From Candidatus Limiplasma stercoravium (GTDB lineage Bacteria; Bacillota; Clostridia; Christensenellales; Aristaeellaceae): a stretch of DNA of 42,273 nucleotides. Positions within the stretch are counted from its first letter, which is position 1, and each line of letters begins with the position of its first letter. The position numbers were made by a program, and so were the translations under genes. Below are positions 16,125-23,602 of this stretch, in pieces. The notes beneath the pieces were generated by a model that saw nothing but the letters and a program-made list of their open reading frames with translations, ran no database searches and was not told the origin of the DNA. Location of the stretch: the NCBI GenBank assembly GCA_018715175.1, contig DVME01000065.1, positions 1 through 42,273 of the forward strand. The letters run 5' to 3'.

Positions 16125-16778
16125 ATGGGCAAGCTTTACACGGTGCTCAGGGGCGCCGCGCGGCTTTTCATGCCTGGCATGGAAACCCGGTGGGCCACGC
16201 CGTTTGACGGCGCTCCCAGCGTTTTTTGCGCCAATCACGCCGGCGCCCTGGGGCCTATCGACATGTGCGCGCATTTTGCGCTCAGCCGGCATTGCCATCC
16301 GTGGCTCAACGCCGCCGTCACCCAGCCCCGCGAGGTGCCCGCCTATGTGCGCCAGGACTATTGGTGGAAGCCCGGCTGCCGCCTGGAGCCGCTTTACAAC
16401 GCCACCCTGCCCTACCTGGCCGCGCTGATCCTTCCCCCGATTCTTCGCAGCGTGCCCGGCGTGCCCGTGTACCACGACGCGCGCGTCATCCGCACCTTTC
16501 GCCAGAGCGTGGAATACCTGCGCCAAGGCGAACACCTGATTATTTTCCCGCAGCAGCCTTCCGGCCACGGCACGCATTACGAGCAGCTCAACCGCGGCTT
16601 TTTGCAGCTGGCGCCCATGGCCTACCGCGCCCTGGGCCTTACGCTGGCGTTTTATCCGGTTCACATCGACCACCGCGCCCGCGTTATCTTGGTGGGCGAG
16701 CCGGCGCGCTTTGACCCCGCCGTCAAGCTCAAAGACCAGGAGGAACGCCTGCTCAGCGCCATCGCCCGGGGCTTATAG
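16125..16778 (+). CDS. Lysophospholipid acyltransferase-like (PlsC-type) protein
   Basis: 217 residues. It resembles the PlsC/1-acylglycerol-phosphate acyltransferase fold: an NH motif at residues 37-38 (NHAGALGPID), a hydrophobic middle stretch (about 88-108) and a FPQQPSGHGTHYEQLNRGF segment where the family carries its acceptor-binding motif. In the canonical HX4D the Asp would fall at residue 43, where this protein has Gly. Some clostridial relatives, from memory, share NHxxxxGPI, so activity may still exist through another residue. It would act at the inner membrane face. SD GGGAGGGG precedes the ATG. Its stop overlaps the convergent sirtuin gene by six bases. Confidence 0.75.
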   Translation: MGKLYTVLRGAARLFMPGMETRWATPFDGAPSVFCANHAGALGPIDMCAHFALSRHCHPWLNAAVTQPREVPAYVRQDYWWKPGCRLEPLYNATLPYLAALILPPILRSVPGVPVYHDARVIRTFRQSVEYLRQGEHLIIFPQQPSGHGTHYEQLNRGFLQLAPMAYRALGLTLAFYPVHIDHRARVILVGEPARFDPAVKLKDQEERLLSAIARGL

Positions 16779-17486
16779 CACCGCCTGGGAAAGCGAAAGG
16801 CCGATATCGTCCCGCACCAGCAACTGCGCCTGCCCATCATAGGGCGTGGGGTCGCGGTTGATGATTACCAGCGGCGCTCCGGGCCTTAAATAGCTGACCA
16901 GCCCTGCCGCCGGATGCACCACCAGCGACGTGCCGCCCACCACCAGCAAATCGCAGGCCATGACCTCATCCACCGCCCGCTCCAAAACCGACTCGTTCAG
17001 CGGCTCGCCGTAGAGCACCACGTCGGGCTTGAGCACGCCCCCGCACGCGCAGCGCGGCGTGCCCGGCTGCCTGAGCGCTTCCTCCAGCGCATAAGGCCGG
17101 CCGCAGCGCGTGCAGGCGTTGCTCAGCACGCTGCCGTGCAGCTCCAGCACGTTTTGGCTGCCCGCGCGCTGGTGCAATCCGTCGATGTTCTGCGTCAGCA
17201 CCGCCCGCAGCGTCCCCCGGCGCTCCCACCGCGCCAACGCCTCGTGCGCGGCGTTGGGCCGCGCCTGGGGATAGAGCATCACGTCGCGGTAAAAGCGCCA
17301 AAAGCCATCCGGGTCGCGCCAAAAAGAACGCGCGCTGAGCATGTCCTCGTAGCTTTGCCCCTGCGCGCCCGCGTACAGCCCGTGCGCGCTGCGAAAATCC
17401 GGTATGCCGCTGGCTGTGCTTACCCCCGCGCCGCCCAAAAAGACCGCCCGCTTCGCCTGGGCGATCCAGTCTGCCAAGGTTTTCAT
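16773..17486 (-). CDS. Sir2 family NAD-dependent protein deacetylase (sirtuin)
   Basis: 237 residues, the bacterial sirtuin length. NAD-binding GAGVSTASGIPDFRS lies at 19-33, TQNIDGLHQRAGS and the catalytic His in ELHGSV follow, and the zinc is held by CTRCG and, after a gap, CACGG. GGTSLVVHPAAGL and INRDPTPYD fit the C-terminal Rossmann part. Sirtuins remove acetyl or other acyl groups from lysines at the cost of NAD. The ATG at 17486 has a strong SD (GGAGGTGA); an earlier in-frame ATG has none. It converges with the acyltransferase-like gene and diverges from sigG. Confidence 0.94.
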   Translation of the reverse strand: MKTLADWIAQAKRAVFLGGAGVSTASGIPDFRSAHGLYAGAQGQSYEDMLSARSFWRDPDGFWRFYRDVMLYPQARPNAAHEALARWERRGTLRAVLTQNIDGLHQRAGSQNVLELHGSVLSNACTRCGRPYALEEALRQPGTPRCACGGVLKPDVVLYGEPLNESVLERAVDEVMACDLLVVGGTSLVVHPAAGLVSYLRPGAPLVIINRDPTPYDGQAQLLVRDDIGLSLSQAVL

Positions 17487-17583
17487 CCTCTCACCTCCGC
17501 GCAGCGTATTTTCGACCCGGCGGCGCCGGAATCCTGTTTTTTTTGCCGGTTTTTCGCTTGCTTTTTGCCATCCTGACGAAGCG

Positions 17584-17613
17584 GCATAAAACCCGCGTCC
17601 CCATCCCATACTT
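17584..17613 (+). promoter_or_regulatory. Candidate sigma-F/sigma-G promoter of sigG
   Basis: GCATA (17584-17588), 18 bases, CATACTT (17607-17613). This is close to the Bacillus sigma-G form (GYATR, 18, CATAMTA), one mismatch. sigG in Bacillus is switched on by sigma-F and then by itself. The SD and ATG follow at 17633-17646. Confidence 0.5.
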
Positions 17614-17645
17614 CAGGTACAAGCCTTGGTGTGGAGGGATGCGGA

Positions 17646-18425
17646 ATGGCTTTGAACAAGGTTGAAATTTGCGGCGTGGACACCTCCACGCTGCCGGTGA
17701 TCACCAACGAGCGCATGCGCGAGCTCTTCCCATTGGTTCACGCGGGAGACCGCAACGCCCGCGACGAGTTCATCCGCGGCAACCTGCGCCTGGTGCTGAG
17801 CGTTTTGCAGCGCTTTGGCAACCGCGGCGAAAACGTGGACGATTTGTTTCAGGTAGGCTGCATTGGGCTGATGAAGGCGTTGGACAATTTTGACGTGTCG
17901 CAGAACGTGCGCTTTTCAACCTACGCGGTGCCCATGATCATCGGAGAAATCCGGCGCTACCTGCGCGACAACAACGCCATCCGCGTCAGCCGCAGCCTGC
18001 GCGACATCGCCTACAAAGCGCTCAAGGCCCGCGACCGCCTGGCCGAAAGCCTGGGCCGCGAGCCCAACGTGACCGAATTGGCCCAGGAGCTGTGCCTGCC
18101 GCGCGAGGACGTGGTGTTCGCGCTGGAGGCCATTCAGGATCCGGTCAGCCTTTTTGAGCCCGTGTACAACGACGGCGGCGACGCGCTGTACATCATGGAC
18201 CAAGTGACCGACGAAAAGCGGCCCGACAACGCCTGGCTGGACGTCATCGGCGTGCGCGAGGCGCTCAGCCGCCTCAGCGAGCGCGAGCAGCACATCCTGA
18301 CGCTTCGGTTTTTCCAGGGCCGAACGCAGATGGAGGTCGCCGGGGAGATCGGCATTTCGCAGGCGCAGGTGAGCCGTTTGGAGAAAAACGCGCTCAACCA
18401 CATGAAAAAGCACGTCAGCCGCTGA
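17646..18425 (+). CDS. sigG: RNA polymerase sporulation sigma factor SigG
   Basis: 259 residues. It directs late forespore transcription. The N-terminus MALNKVEICGVDTSTLPV is the sigma-G hallmark (anti-sigma/SpoIIIA-linked control region). Region 2 is seen in NLRLVLSVLQRFGNRGENVD, DLFQVGCIGLMKALDNFD and VRFSTYAVPMIIGEIRRYLR; region 3 in SLRDIAYKALKARDRL; region 4 in LSEREQHILTLRFFQGRTQM and GISQAQVSRLEKNAL. The ATG at 17646 is preferred over the ATG at 17631, because GGAGG is at 17633-17637. In many clostridia sigG lies next to spoIIGA-sigE; here those genes are not in view and sigG stands alone with a forespore-type promoter. Confidence 0.96.
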   Translation: MALNKVEICGVDTSTLPVITNERMRELFPLVHAGDRNARDEFIRGNLRLVLSVLQRFGNRGENVDDLFQVGCIGLMKALDNFDVSQNVRFSTYAVPMIIGEIRRYLRDNNAIRVSRSLRDIAYKALKARDRLAESLGREPNVTELAQELCLPREDVVFALEAIQDPVSLFEPVYNDGGDALYIMDQVTDEKRPDNAWLDVIGVREALSRLSEREQHILTLRFFQGRTQMEVAGEIGISQAQVSRLEKNALNHMKKHVSR

Positions 18426-18461
18426 GAGCCCCTGCGCGAAGCGGCCTTGCGCCCATCAAAA

Positions 18462-18485
18462 CGCCCCGGCCGTTTGGCCGGGGCG
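18462..18485 (-). terminator. Terminator between sigG and the zinc-ribbon gene
   Basis: CGCCCCGGCC (18462-18471) and GGCCGGGGCG (18476-18485) form a perfect 10-bp stem with loop GTTT. On the minus strand it is followed by TTTT, so it best serves the zinc-ribbon gene; it may also slow the sigG transcript. Confidence 0.65.
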
Positions 18486-18491
18486 ATGGTG

Positions 18492-18782
18492 TTAATACTG
18501 GTTGTTGCGGTTGCGCTCGAAGCACTCGCGGCAGTACACCGGACGGTCGCCGCGGGGCTGGAAGGGCACCTGGGTGGTGGCGCCGCAGCCGTCGCAGATC
18601 ACTTCGTAGTACTGGCGCTCCGCGCGGTTGGGGTTATCGCGGTTGCGGCGGGCGGCGCGGCACTCGTGGCAGCGAGTCGGGTCGTTCTGGAAGCCCTTCT
18701 CGGCGAAGAACTGCTGCTCGGACGCGGTGAACACGAATTCCCTGCCACAGTCACGGCAGGTCAGGGTTTTGTCCTGGAACAT
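18492..18782 (-). CDS. Small zinc-ribbon protein
   Basis: 96 residues with two Cys4 clusters: CRDCG (about 9-13) with CHEC (about 38-41), and CDGCG (about 63-67) with CREC (about 83-86). The first matches the 'probable zinc-ribbon' pattern TLTCRDCGREFVFTASEQQF common in Bacillota, of unknown function. The second half is basic and polar, so nucleic-acid or protein binding is plausible but unproven. The ATG at 18782 follows GGAGGG; a start 22 codons earlier lacks an SD. It lies downstream of dnaA on the same strand but has its own promoter, where dnaN would be expected in a classical dnaA operon. Confidence 0.8.
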   Translation of the reverse strand: MFQDKTLTCRDCGREFVFTASEQQFFAEKGFQNDPTRCHECRAARRNRDNPNRAERQYYEVICDGCGATTQVPFQPRGDRPVYCRECFERNRNNQY

Positions 18783-18912
18783 GGTCGGATTCCCTCCATT
18801 TGTTTGTGTTTGCCATTGACTCTGGGTTTGCTGGTCTTGGGTTTCCATGCTTCCACACAAACTGAAGGAAAAAGGAACCTGAACCAATATACCTAAGCTG
18901 GGCAACGGCCCT

Positions 18913-18940
18913 ATTATAGCATGATTTCCATCGTTTGCAA
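18913..18940 (-). promoter_or_regulatory. Promoter of the zinc-ribbon gene
   Basis: On the minus strand TTGCAA (18940-18935), 16 bases, TATAAT (18918-18913) preceded by TGC (extended -10). A leader of about 125 bases leads to the ATG at 18782. Confidence 0.6.
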
Positions 18941-18958
18941 AGCTTTTTTTGCAAACTT

Positions 18959-20287
18959 TTATTTTCCGCCGCGGATCATGCGGCGGATATCATCCAGGAG
19001 GTTGGCCAGGCTGGGCGACTGTTTGATGGATTCCTCCACCTTTTCCAGGGAGGACAGCACCGTGGTGTAATGCCGCCCGCCGAAGGCGTCGCCGATTTTG
19101 GTCAGGCTCAGGCCCAGCATTTCGCGGGTGAGGTACATGGCGATTTGGCGCGGCACGGAGATATCGTGGTTGCGCTTGGGGCTTTTGAGGTCGTCCACGC
19201 TGATGCCGTAGTAGCCGGCCACGGCCTCCTGCACCGTATCGCAGGTAATGGCGCGCTTTTCGCTGTGGATGAACAGCTCGCGCAGGGCTTCGCGGGCCAG
19301 CTGCATATCGATGGGCCGGCGGGTGAGGGTGGAGTAGGCGGTCAGGCGGGTCAGGCTGCCCTCGAGCTCGCGGATGTTGGTGTCGATCTTTTCGGCGATG
19401 AGGGCCAGGATATCGTCGCCGATGACCAGCTTTTCAAACTCGGCCTTCTTGCGCAGCACGGCCAGGCGGGTTTCAAAATCGGGGCGCTGGATATCGGCCA
19501 CCAGGCCGCCCTCGAAGCGGCTGCACAGGCGTTCCTCCAGCTTTTGGATTTCCTTGGGCGGTTTATCGGAGGTCATGACGATCTGCTTGCCGGCTTCGCG
19601 CAGGTGGTTGAAGGTGTGAAAAAACTCTTCCTCCGTGCCGTGCTTGCCCGCGATGAACTGGATACCGTCCACCATGAGGATATCCACGTTGCGGAAGCGG
19701 TCGCGGAAGGCCTGGTTGCGGTTGGTCTGCATGGCGTTGACGAGCTGGTTGGTGAAATCCTCGCTGGTGATGTAAAGGATTTTCATTTGCGGATACAGCT
19801 CGTGGGCGTAATGGCCGATGGCGTGCATGAGGTGGGTTTTGCCCAGGCCCACGCCCCCGTAGATGAACAGCGGGTTATAGGCCTTGGCGGGCACCTCGGC
19901 CACGGCCAGGGACACCGCGTGGGCAAAGCGGTTGCTGGAGCCCACCACGAAGGTGTCGAAGGTGTATTTGGGGTTGAGCAGGGCGATATCGTCGCCGGTG
20001 CTGCGCGCCTTGAGCTGGGCCACCCGGTCCTTGAGCTCGTCGCCGGAGAGCGCCTCGACCTTCATGGCGCGGCCGGCGGCCGTGCACACCGCGTTTTGCA
20101 CCTGATCCATGTAGCGGCTGGTGCCCATTTGGTACATCACGGGACTGACGCATTCAAGCATCAGTACGTCGTCGATGAGCTCGTAGGGCTTGAGCGCGGC
20201 GTCGATCCACGTGTTGTAGCTGATGCTGGACATCTTCTGGCGCAGCACGCGGCAGGTATTTTCCCATAGCTCCTGGGCGTTTTTCAC
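18959..20287 (-). CDS. dnaA: Chromosomal replication initiator protein DnaA
   Basis: 442 residues, normal length. Domain I (ELWENTCRVLRQKMSSISYN), a short linker, the AAA+ domain III from KYTFDTFVVGSSNRFAHAV with Walker A GGVGLGKT (144-151), sensor 1 VMTSDKPP and an arginine-rich LCSRFEGGLVADI element, and domain IV with the DNA-binding signature LGLSLTKIGDAFGGRHYTTV. The Walker B stretch reads ILMVDGIQFIAGK: the second Asp of the usual DD is Gly208 here. SD GGAAGG precedes the ATG. It opens DNA at oriC and represses its own promoter; a DnaA box overlaps the -35 region. dnaN does not follow; a zinc-ribbon gene does. Confidence 0.97.
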   Translation of the reverse strand: MKNAQELWENTCRVLRQKMSSISYNTWIDAALKPYELIDDVLMLECVSPVMYQMGTSRYMDQVQNAVCTAAGRAMKVEALSGDELKDRVAQLKARSTGDDIALLNPKYTFDTFVVGSSNRFAHAVSLAVAEVPAKAYNPLFIYGGVGLGKTHLMHAIGHYAHELYPQMKILYITSEDFTNQLVNAMQTNRNQAFRDRFRNVDILMVDGIQFIAGKHGTEEEFFHTFNHLREAGKQIVMTSDKPPKEIQKLEERLCSRFEGGLVADIQRPDFETRLAVLRKKAEFEKLVIGDDILALIAEKIDTNIRELEGSLTRLTAYSTLTRRPIDMQLAREALRELFIHSEKRAITCDTVQEAVAGYYGISVDDLKSPKRNHDISVPRQIAMYLTREMLGLSLTKIGDAFGGRHYTTVLSSLEKVEESIKQSPSLANLLDDIRRMIRGGK

Positions 20288-20715
20288 ATTGCGTCAACCT
20301 TCCATTGCTGTATATTATACACTTTATCCTTGCGCGCGTTTTCCACATGCCGCGCGTCCCGGCCTGCTTTCCGGCGGGCGGCTTTGTGGAAAAAAGCCTT
20401 CTTTCTTTTCCGCGTTCCATGCGCTATCATAACAAAACCGGACGGATTTGACAAGCGCCCCGTTCGCGGCGTTTTTGCATAAGCCGCCGTATGTTGAAAA
20501 CCTCTTTTTCCACAGGTGGTGGTGGGCGGCGCATCCCTCCACAAAACATGGCATTTTCCATGTCAAAAACGAATATTTATTCACTATATTTCAAAGTTTT
20601 TACCATTTTCTTAAACCTTTGTGCGCCCGCCTCCACCGAAAAACAAGGAATCCCCCCGCTCCTTGTAGAAAGTATGTTTCGCAATGATGAACGACCGCGG
20701 GGGGAGGGCAACGGC
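20288..20715. other. oriC: Probable oriC / dnaA control region
   Basis: A 428-base gene-free stretch between divergent dnaA and an unknown gene. It contains three identical boxes TTTTCCACA, one base from the DnaA consensus TTATCCACA: 20339-20347 (+), 20385-20393 (-, as TGTGGAAAA) and 20506-20514 (+). A weaker CCCTCCACA is at 20535-20543. An AT-rich stretch at about 20571-20622, unusual for this GC-rich window, could be the unwinding element. The dnaA promoter (-10 TATAAT at 20319-20314 on the minus strand) also lies here. Genes diverge from the region. A true origin needs GC-skew support; box number is modest. Confidence 0.6.
20314..20319 (-). promoter_or_regulatory. -10 element of the dnaA promoter
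   Basis: TATAAT on the minus strand, 27 bases before the dnaA ATG. The -35 position falls about 17 bases upstream next to a DnaA box (20339-20347), a layout that would allow DnaA to repress its own gene. Confidence 0.5.
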
Positions 20716-21207
20716 ATGGCGATGCCCATCGACGTCTCGGACGTGCGGCGCGCGCTGCGGCCCTGGCTGGGCGCGCTGTTCGTGGAGGCCAACGCCGCCC
20801 TGTGCGACGAGCTGGCCGATCACCTGCGCCAATACGCGCCCTACCGCCAAAGCCTGGAAAGCCTGCGCGACGGGCTGGAAAGCCTGCTCATCACCCGCCT
20901 GAACGGACTGACCCGGCGCACCATGACCGTGGCGACCGACAACTACACCCGCCGCCGCCTGCGCCTGGACGACATCCGCGAAATGGCCGACGACCTCATG
21001 GGCGTGGTGTTTGACGGGCTGACGCCGTTTTCCTCCAATTTCATCAAGCTCAACGATTACAGCCTCCGCGCCGGCAGCCTTAACGCCATGCGCGTGCTTT
21101 ACCAAAAGTACGCCTCCTTCTATACCCAGGAGGAACTGGACTTTCTGGCGAGCATGATTCGCAGCGCCTATCCGCGCGAGCGCTACGCCGCCTGGCTGGA
21201 CGGCTGA
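20716..21207 (+). CDS. Conserved-looking hypothetical protein
   Basis: 163 residues; family not recognised. No signal peptide or membrane segment. It looks mainly helical, with many Leu, Arg and Asp/Glu in register (DVRRALRPWLGALFVEANAA, YRQSLESLRDGLESLLITRL) and a basic middle (NYTRRRLRLDDIREMADDLM). The end YTQEELDFLASMIRSAYPRE resembles a loop-helix binding element but supports no call. SD GGGGGAGGG lies seven bases before the ATG at 20716. It is the first gene right of the probable origin and lies 48 bases before the histidine kinase gene, so it may share its transcript. Confidence 0.65.
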   Translation: MAMPIDVSDVRRALRPWLGALFVEANAALCDELADHLRQYAPYRQSLESLRDGLESLLITRLNGLTRRTMTVATDNYTRRRLRLDDIREMADDLMGVVFDGLTPFSSNFIKLNDYSLRAGSLNAMRVLYQKYASFYTQEELDFLASMIRSAYPRERYAAWLDG

Positions 21208-21255
21208 GCCCCATCACCCGCCGGGACTTCCCGGCCCAAGGAAGCGATTCGCCCC

Positions 21256-22119
21256 ATGACCCTATACCGCAAACGGCGCATAAACCCCGATGTCAACAAG
21301 GCCGCCCTGTACGCCGTCGTCGTCAACGCCGTGCAAATCGGCGTGATCCTCGTCTTTGCCGTCTATGCCCTGTCGCTGGAACAGGGCGCCAGCGCGTCGC
21401 TGATGCTCATCGTGGTGCTGGGCGCGGCCATGGCCGTGTGGGGCGCCGCCATCGACATCGCCGACGCCCTGCGCACCCGCCGCCGCGAACGCATGATTCA
21501 CGGCCTTCAGCAGACCAACGACCAGATGGAAGCCCTCAACCAGCGCCTGCGCGCCCAACGCCACGACTTTCTCAACCACATCCAGGTCGTCTACAGCCTC
21601 CTGGAAATGGGCGAGTCCGCCGAGGCCGCCGATTACCTCGAGCGCGTCTACGACGAGCTGCGCTCCGTGTCCAAGGTGCTGCGCACGCGCGTAGCCGCCT
21701 TCAACGCCCTCTTGCAAGTCAAAAGCGCCGCCTGCGAGGAGCGCGGCATCGCCCTGGAGCTGGACATCCAAAGCGCCCTGGACGCTTTGGCCATCCCGCC
21801 CTGGGAGCTGTGCCGCGTGGTGGCCAACCTGCTGGACAACGCCATGGACGCCGCCCAGGAAGCGCCCTCGCCCAGGGTGCGCCTGCGGGTGCGCCAGGAA
21901 CTCAAGGGGTTTGTGTTTTCCGTAGCCAACAACGGCCCCGCCATCCCGCTCGATTTGCGCGACCGCCTGACGCAGCCCGGCGTTTCCACCAAGGGCGAAG
22001 GCCGCGGCATGGGCCTGAGCATCGTCGCCGGCATCCTGGACGAGTACGGCGGCGTCCTGTCCTTCCAAAGCGGCCCGGAGCAAACCGTTTTCACCTTTAC
22101 GCTGCCCAAGGCCGCCTGA
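21256..22119 (+). CDS. Spo0B-like / GHKL sensor histidine kinase
   Basis: 287 residues. Two membrane segments (about 17-40 and 46-68) with almost no outside loop. The phospho-acceptor lies in RLRAQRHDFLNHIQVVYSLL (His103), which is the Spo0B-alpha/CitA-DcuS type of dimerisation helix pair. The ATPase part has N-box ELCRVVANLLDNAMDAAQ and a G-box GEGRGMGLSIVAGIL, so ATP binding is intact. No response regulator is next to it: an orphan kinase. In a spore former an orphan kinase of this type could feed Spo0A or Spo0F, but this is inference. The SD is weak (AAGGAA, about 12 bases from the ATG). Confidence 0.88.
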   Translation: MTLYRKRRINPDVNKAALYAVVVNAVQIGVILVFAVYALSLEQGASASLMLIVVLGAAMAVWGAAIDIADALRTRRRERMIHGLQQTNDQMEALNQRLRAQRHDFLNHIQVVYSLLEMGESAEAADYLERVYDELRSVSKVLRTRVAAFNALLQVKSAACEERGIALELDIQSALDALAIPPWELCRVVANLLDNAMDAAQEAPSPRVRLRVRQELKGFVFSVANNGPAIPLDLRDRLTQPGVSTKGEGRGMGLSIVAGILDEYGGVLSFQSGPEQTVFTFTLPKAA

Positions 22120-22138
22120 GGCCGGAAAAGGAGGCCCC

Positions 22139-23602
22139 ATGCAGCCCAGCAACCGCAAATTTCTCAAAAACCTCGTCGGCTTTTCCATGGTCAGCTGGAT
22201 TTCCTTTCTCCTGGGGTTCGTGGCCACGCCCCTTTCCACGCGCCTCTTCGCCCCCGGCGAGCTGGCCAAGGTCAACCTTTTTGGCACCTACACCTCCCTG
22301 ATCTGCTCGGTGTGCTACCTGGGGCTGGATCAGGCTTTCGTGCGCTTTTACAAGGAGCGGCCCCCCGGCGTTTCCCAGCGCGGCTTGCTGACGTTCTGCC
22401 TGGGCGTTGCCCTGGGCGCCTGCGCGCTGCTGGGCGCGGCGGGCAGCCTGTTTTGGGCCCCGGTCAGCGAGCAGATCGCGGGCGCGCCCGACGCCTGGGT
22501 GTACGCCTGTTTGTGCCTGTACAGCCTGTCGCTGGTGGCGTTTCGTTTCCTGTCGCTGAGCTACCGCATGGAGCAAAACCCGCTGCCCTACACCGTGCAG
22601 GGCGTCAGCCAGGCGGCGCTGACCAAGATCGCCTACCTGGGCGTGGGCTTCATCGCGGCCAGCGGCCGGGCCGCCATTGTGTCCCTTACGGGGCTGATGC
22701 TGCCCTTCGCCGCGCTCACGGCCTGGATTCAGCGCAAGCGCCTGGATGTGCACGCCCGGCCCACCCCGGCTTGCGTGCGCGAGCTGGCGCGGTTTTCCCT
22801 GCCGCTGATGCCCCTGAGCCTTTTGTCCTGGCTCAACAGCTCGGTCAGCACCCTGGCCCTGCGCCAGCTCCTGGGCATGGAGGCCACCGGCGTCTATACC
22901 AGCGCCCTGGCCCTGGCCTCCACCATCAACATCGTTCAGACCGGCTTTAACACCTACTGGTCTCCCTACGTGCTGGACAACTACCAAAGCGACGAAAGCG
23001 CCCGCTTTGACGCCGTCCACCGCTCCATGGCCTGTTTGCTGACCTTCTTGGGCCTGGGGCTGACGCTGCTGCAATCGCCCGTGTTTTTGCTGCTGGGACG
23101 CAGCTACCGAAGCTCGGTGGTGTATTTTCCGTTTTTGTTCCTTTCGCCCATCTGCTACTGCCTGGGCGAAACCACCGGCATGGGCATCCTGATTTCCAAA
23201 AAAAGCTACTGGACCACGCTGATTTACCTGCTCAGCGCCCTGGTGAACATCGCGCTGTGCTACGCGCTCATCCCAGCGCTGGGCATGACCGGCGCGGCCA
23301 TGGCCTCCGCGCTGACGGCGGTGCTGACCCTGGCTCTGCGCACCGCCGTGGGCGAGCACTACTACCGCGCCATCCGAGGCTACCGGGCCTTGGGCGGCGG
23401 CGTGGGGCTGATGCTTTTGGCGTCCGTGGCCAACTGGCTGCTCACGGGCGCGCAAAAGTACGCGGCCATCGCCGTCTGCCTTCTTCTGGCCGTGGCCGTA
23501 TTCGCCAAGGAGCTCAAAACCCTGGGCCGCGCCGCCGGACAGCTGCTGTCCGCCGCCCAAGGCCGCCTGCGCCGCCGCGCCCACCAAAGGAGGAAACCAT
23601 GA
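22139..23602 (+). CDS. Polysaccharide flippase (Wzx/oligosaccharide exporter type)
   Basis: 487 residues, about 12-14 hydrophobic segments across the whole length, the MOP-superfamily flippase pattern. Seen: NLVGFSMVSWISFLLGFVAT, LSTRLFAPGELAKVNLFGTY, FVRFYKE and the second-half ELARFSLPLMPLSLLSWLNS. Such proteins flip lipid-linked sugar units for wall or capsule polymers. The ATG has AAAGGAGG seven bases upstream. Its stop overlaps the glycosyltransferase start in ATGA, so the two are translationally coupled and likely act in one pathway. Confidence 0.9.
   Translation: MQPSNRKFLKNLVGFSMVSWISFLLGFVATPLSTRLFAPGELAKVNLFGTYTSLICSVCYLGLDQAFVRFYKERPPGVSQRGLLTFCLGVALGACALLGAAGSLFWAPVSEQIAGAPDAWVYACLCLYSLSLVAFRFLSLSYRMEQNPLPYTVQGVSQAALTKIAYLGVGFIAASGRAAIVSLTGLMLPFAALTAWIQRKRLDVHARPTPACVRELARFSLPLMPLSLLSWLNSSVSTLALRQLLGMEATGVYTSALALASTINIVQTGFNTYWSPYVLDNYQSDESARFDAVHRSMACLLTFLGLGLTLLQSPVFLLLGRSYRSSVVYFPFLFLSPICYCLGETTGMGILISKKSYWTTLIYLLSALVNIALCYALIPALGMTGAAMASALTAVLTLALRTAVGEHYYRAIRGYRALGGGVGLMLLASVANWLLTGAQKYAAIAVCLLLAVAVFAKELKTLGRAAGQLLSAAQGRLRRRAHQRRKP

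Noticed and set aside
20535..20543. CCCTCCACA as a fourth DnaA box
   Set aside because: Two mismatches to the other boxes; frequent by chance in GC-rich DNA.
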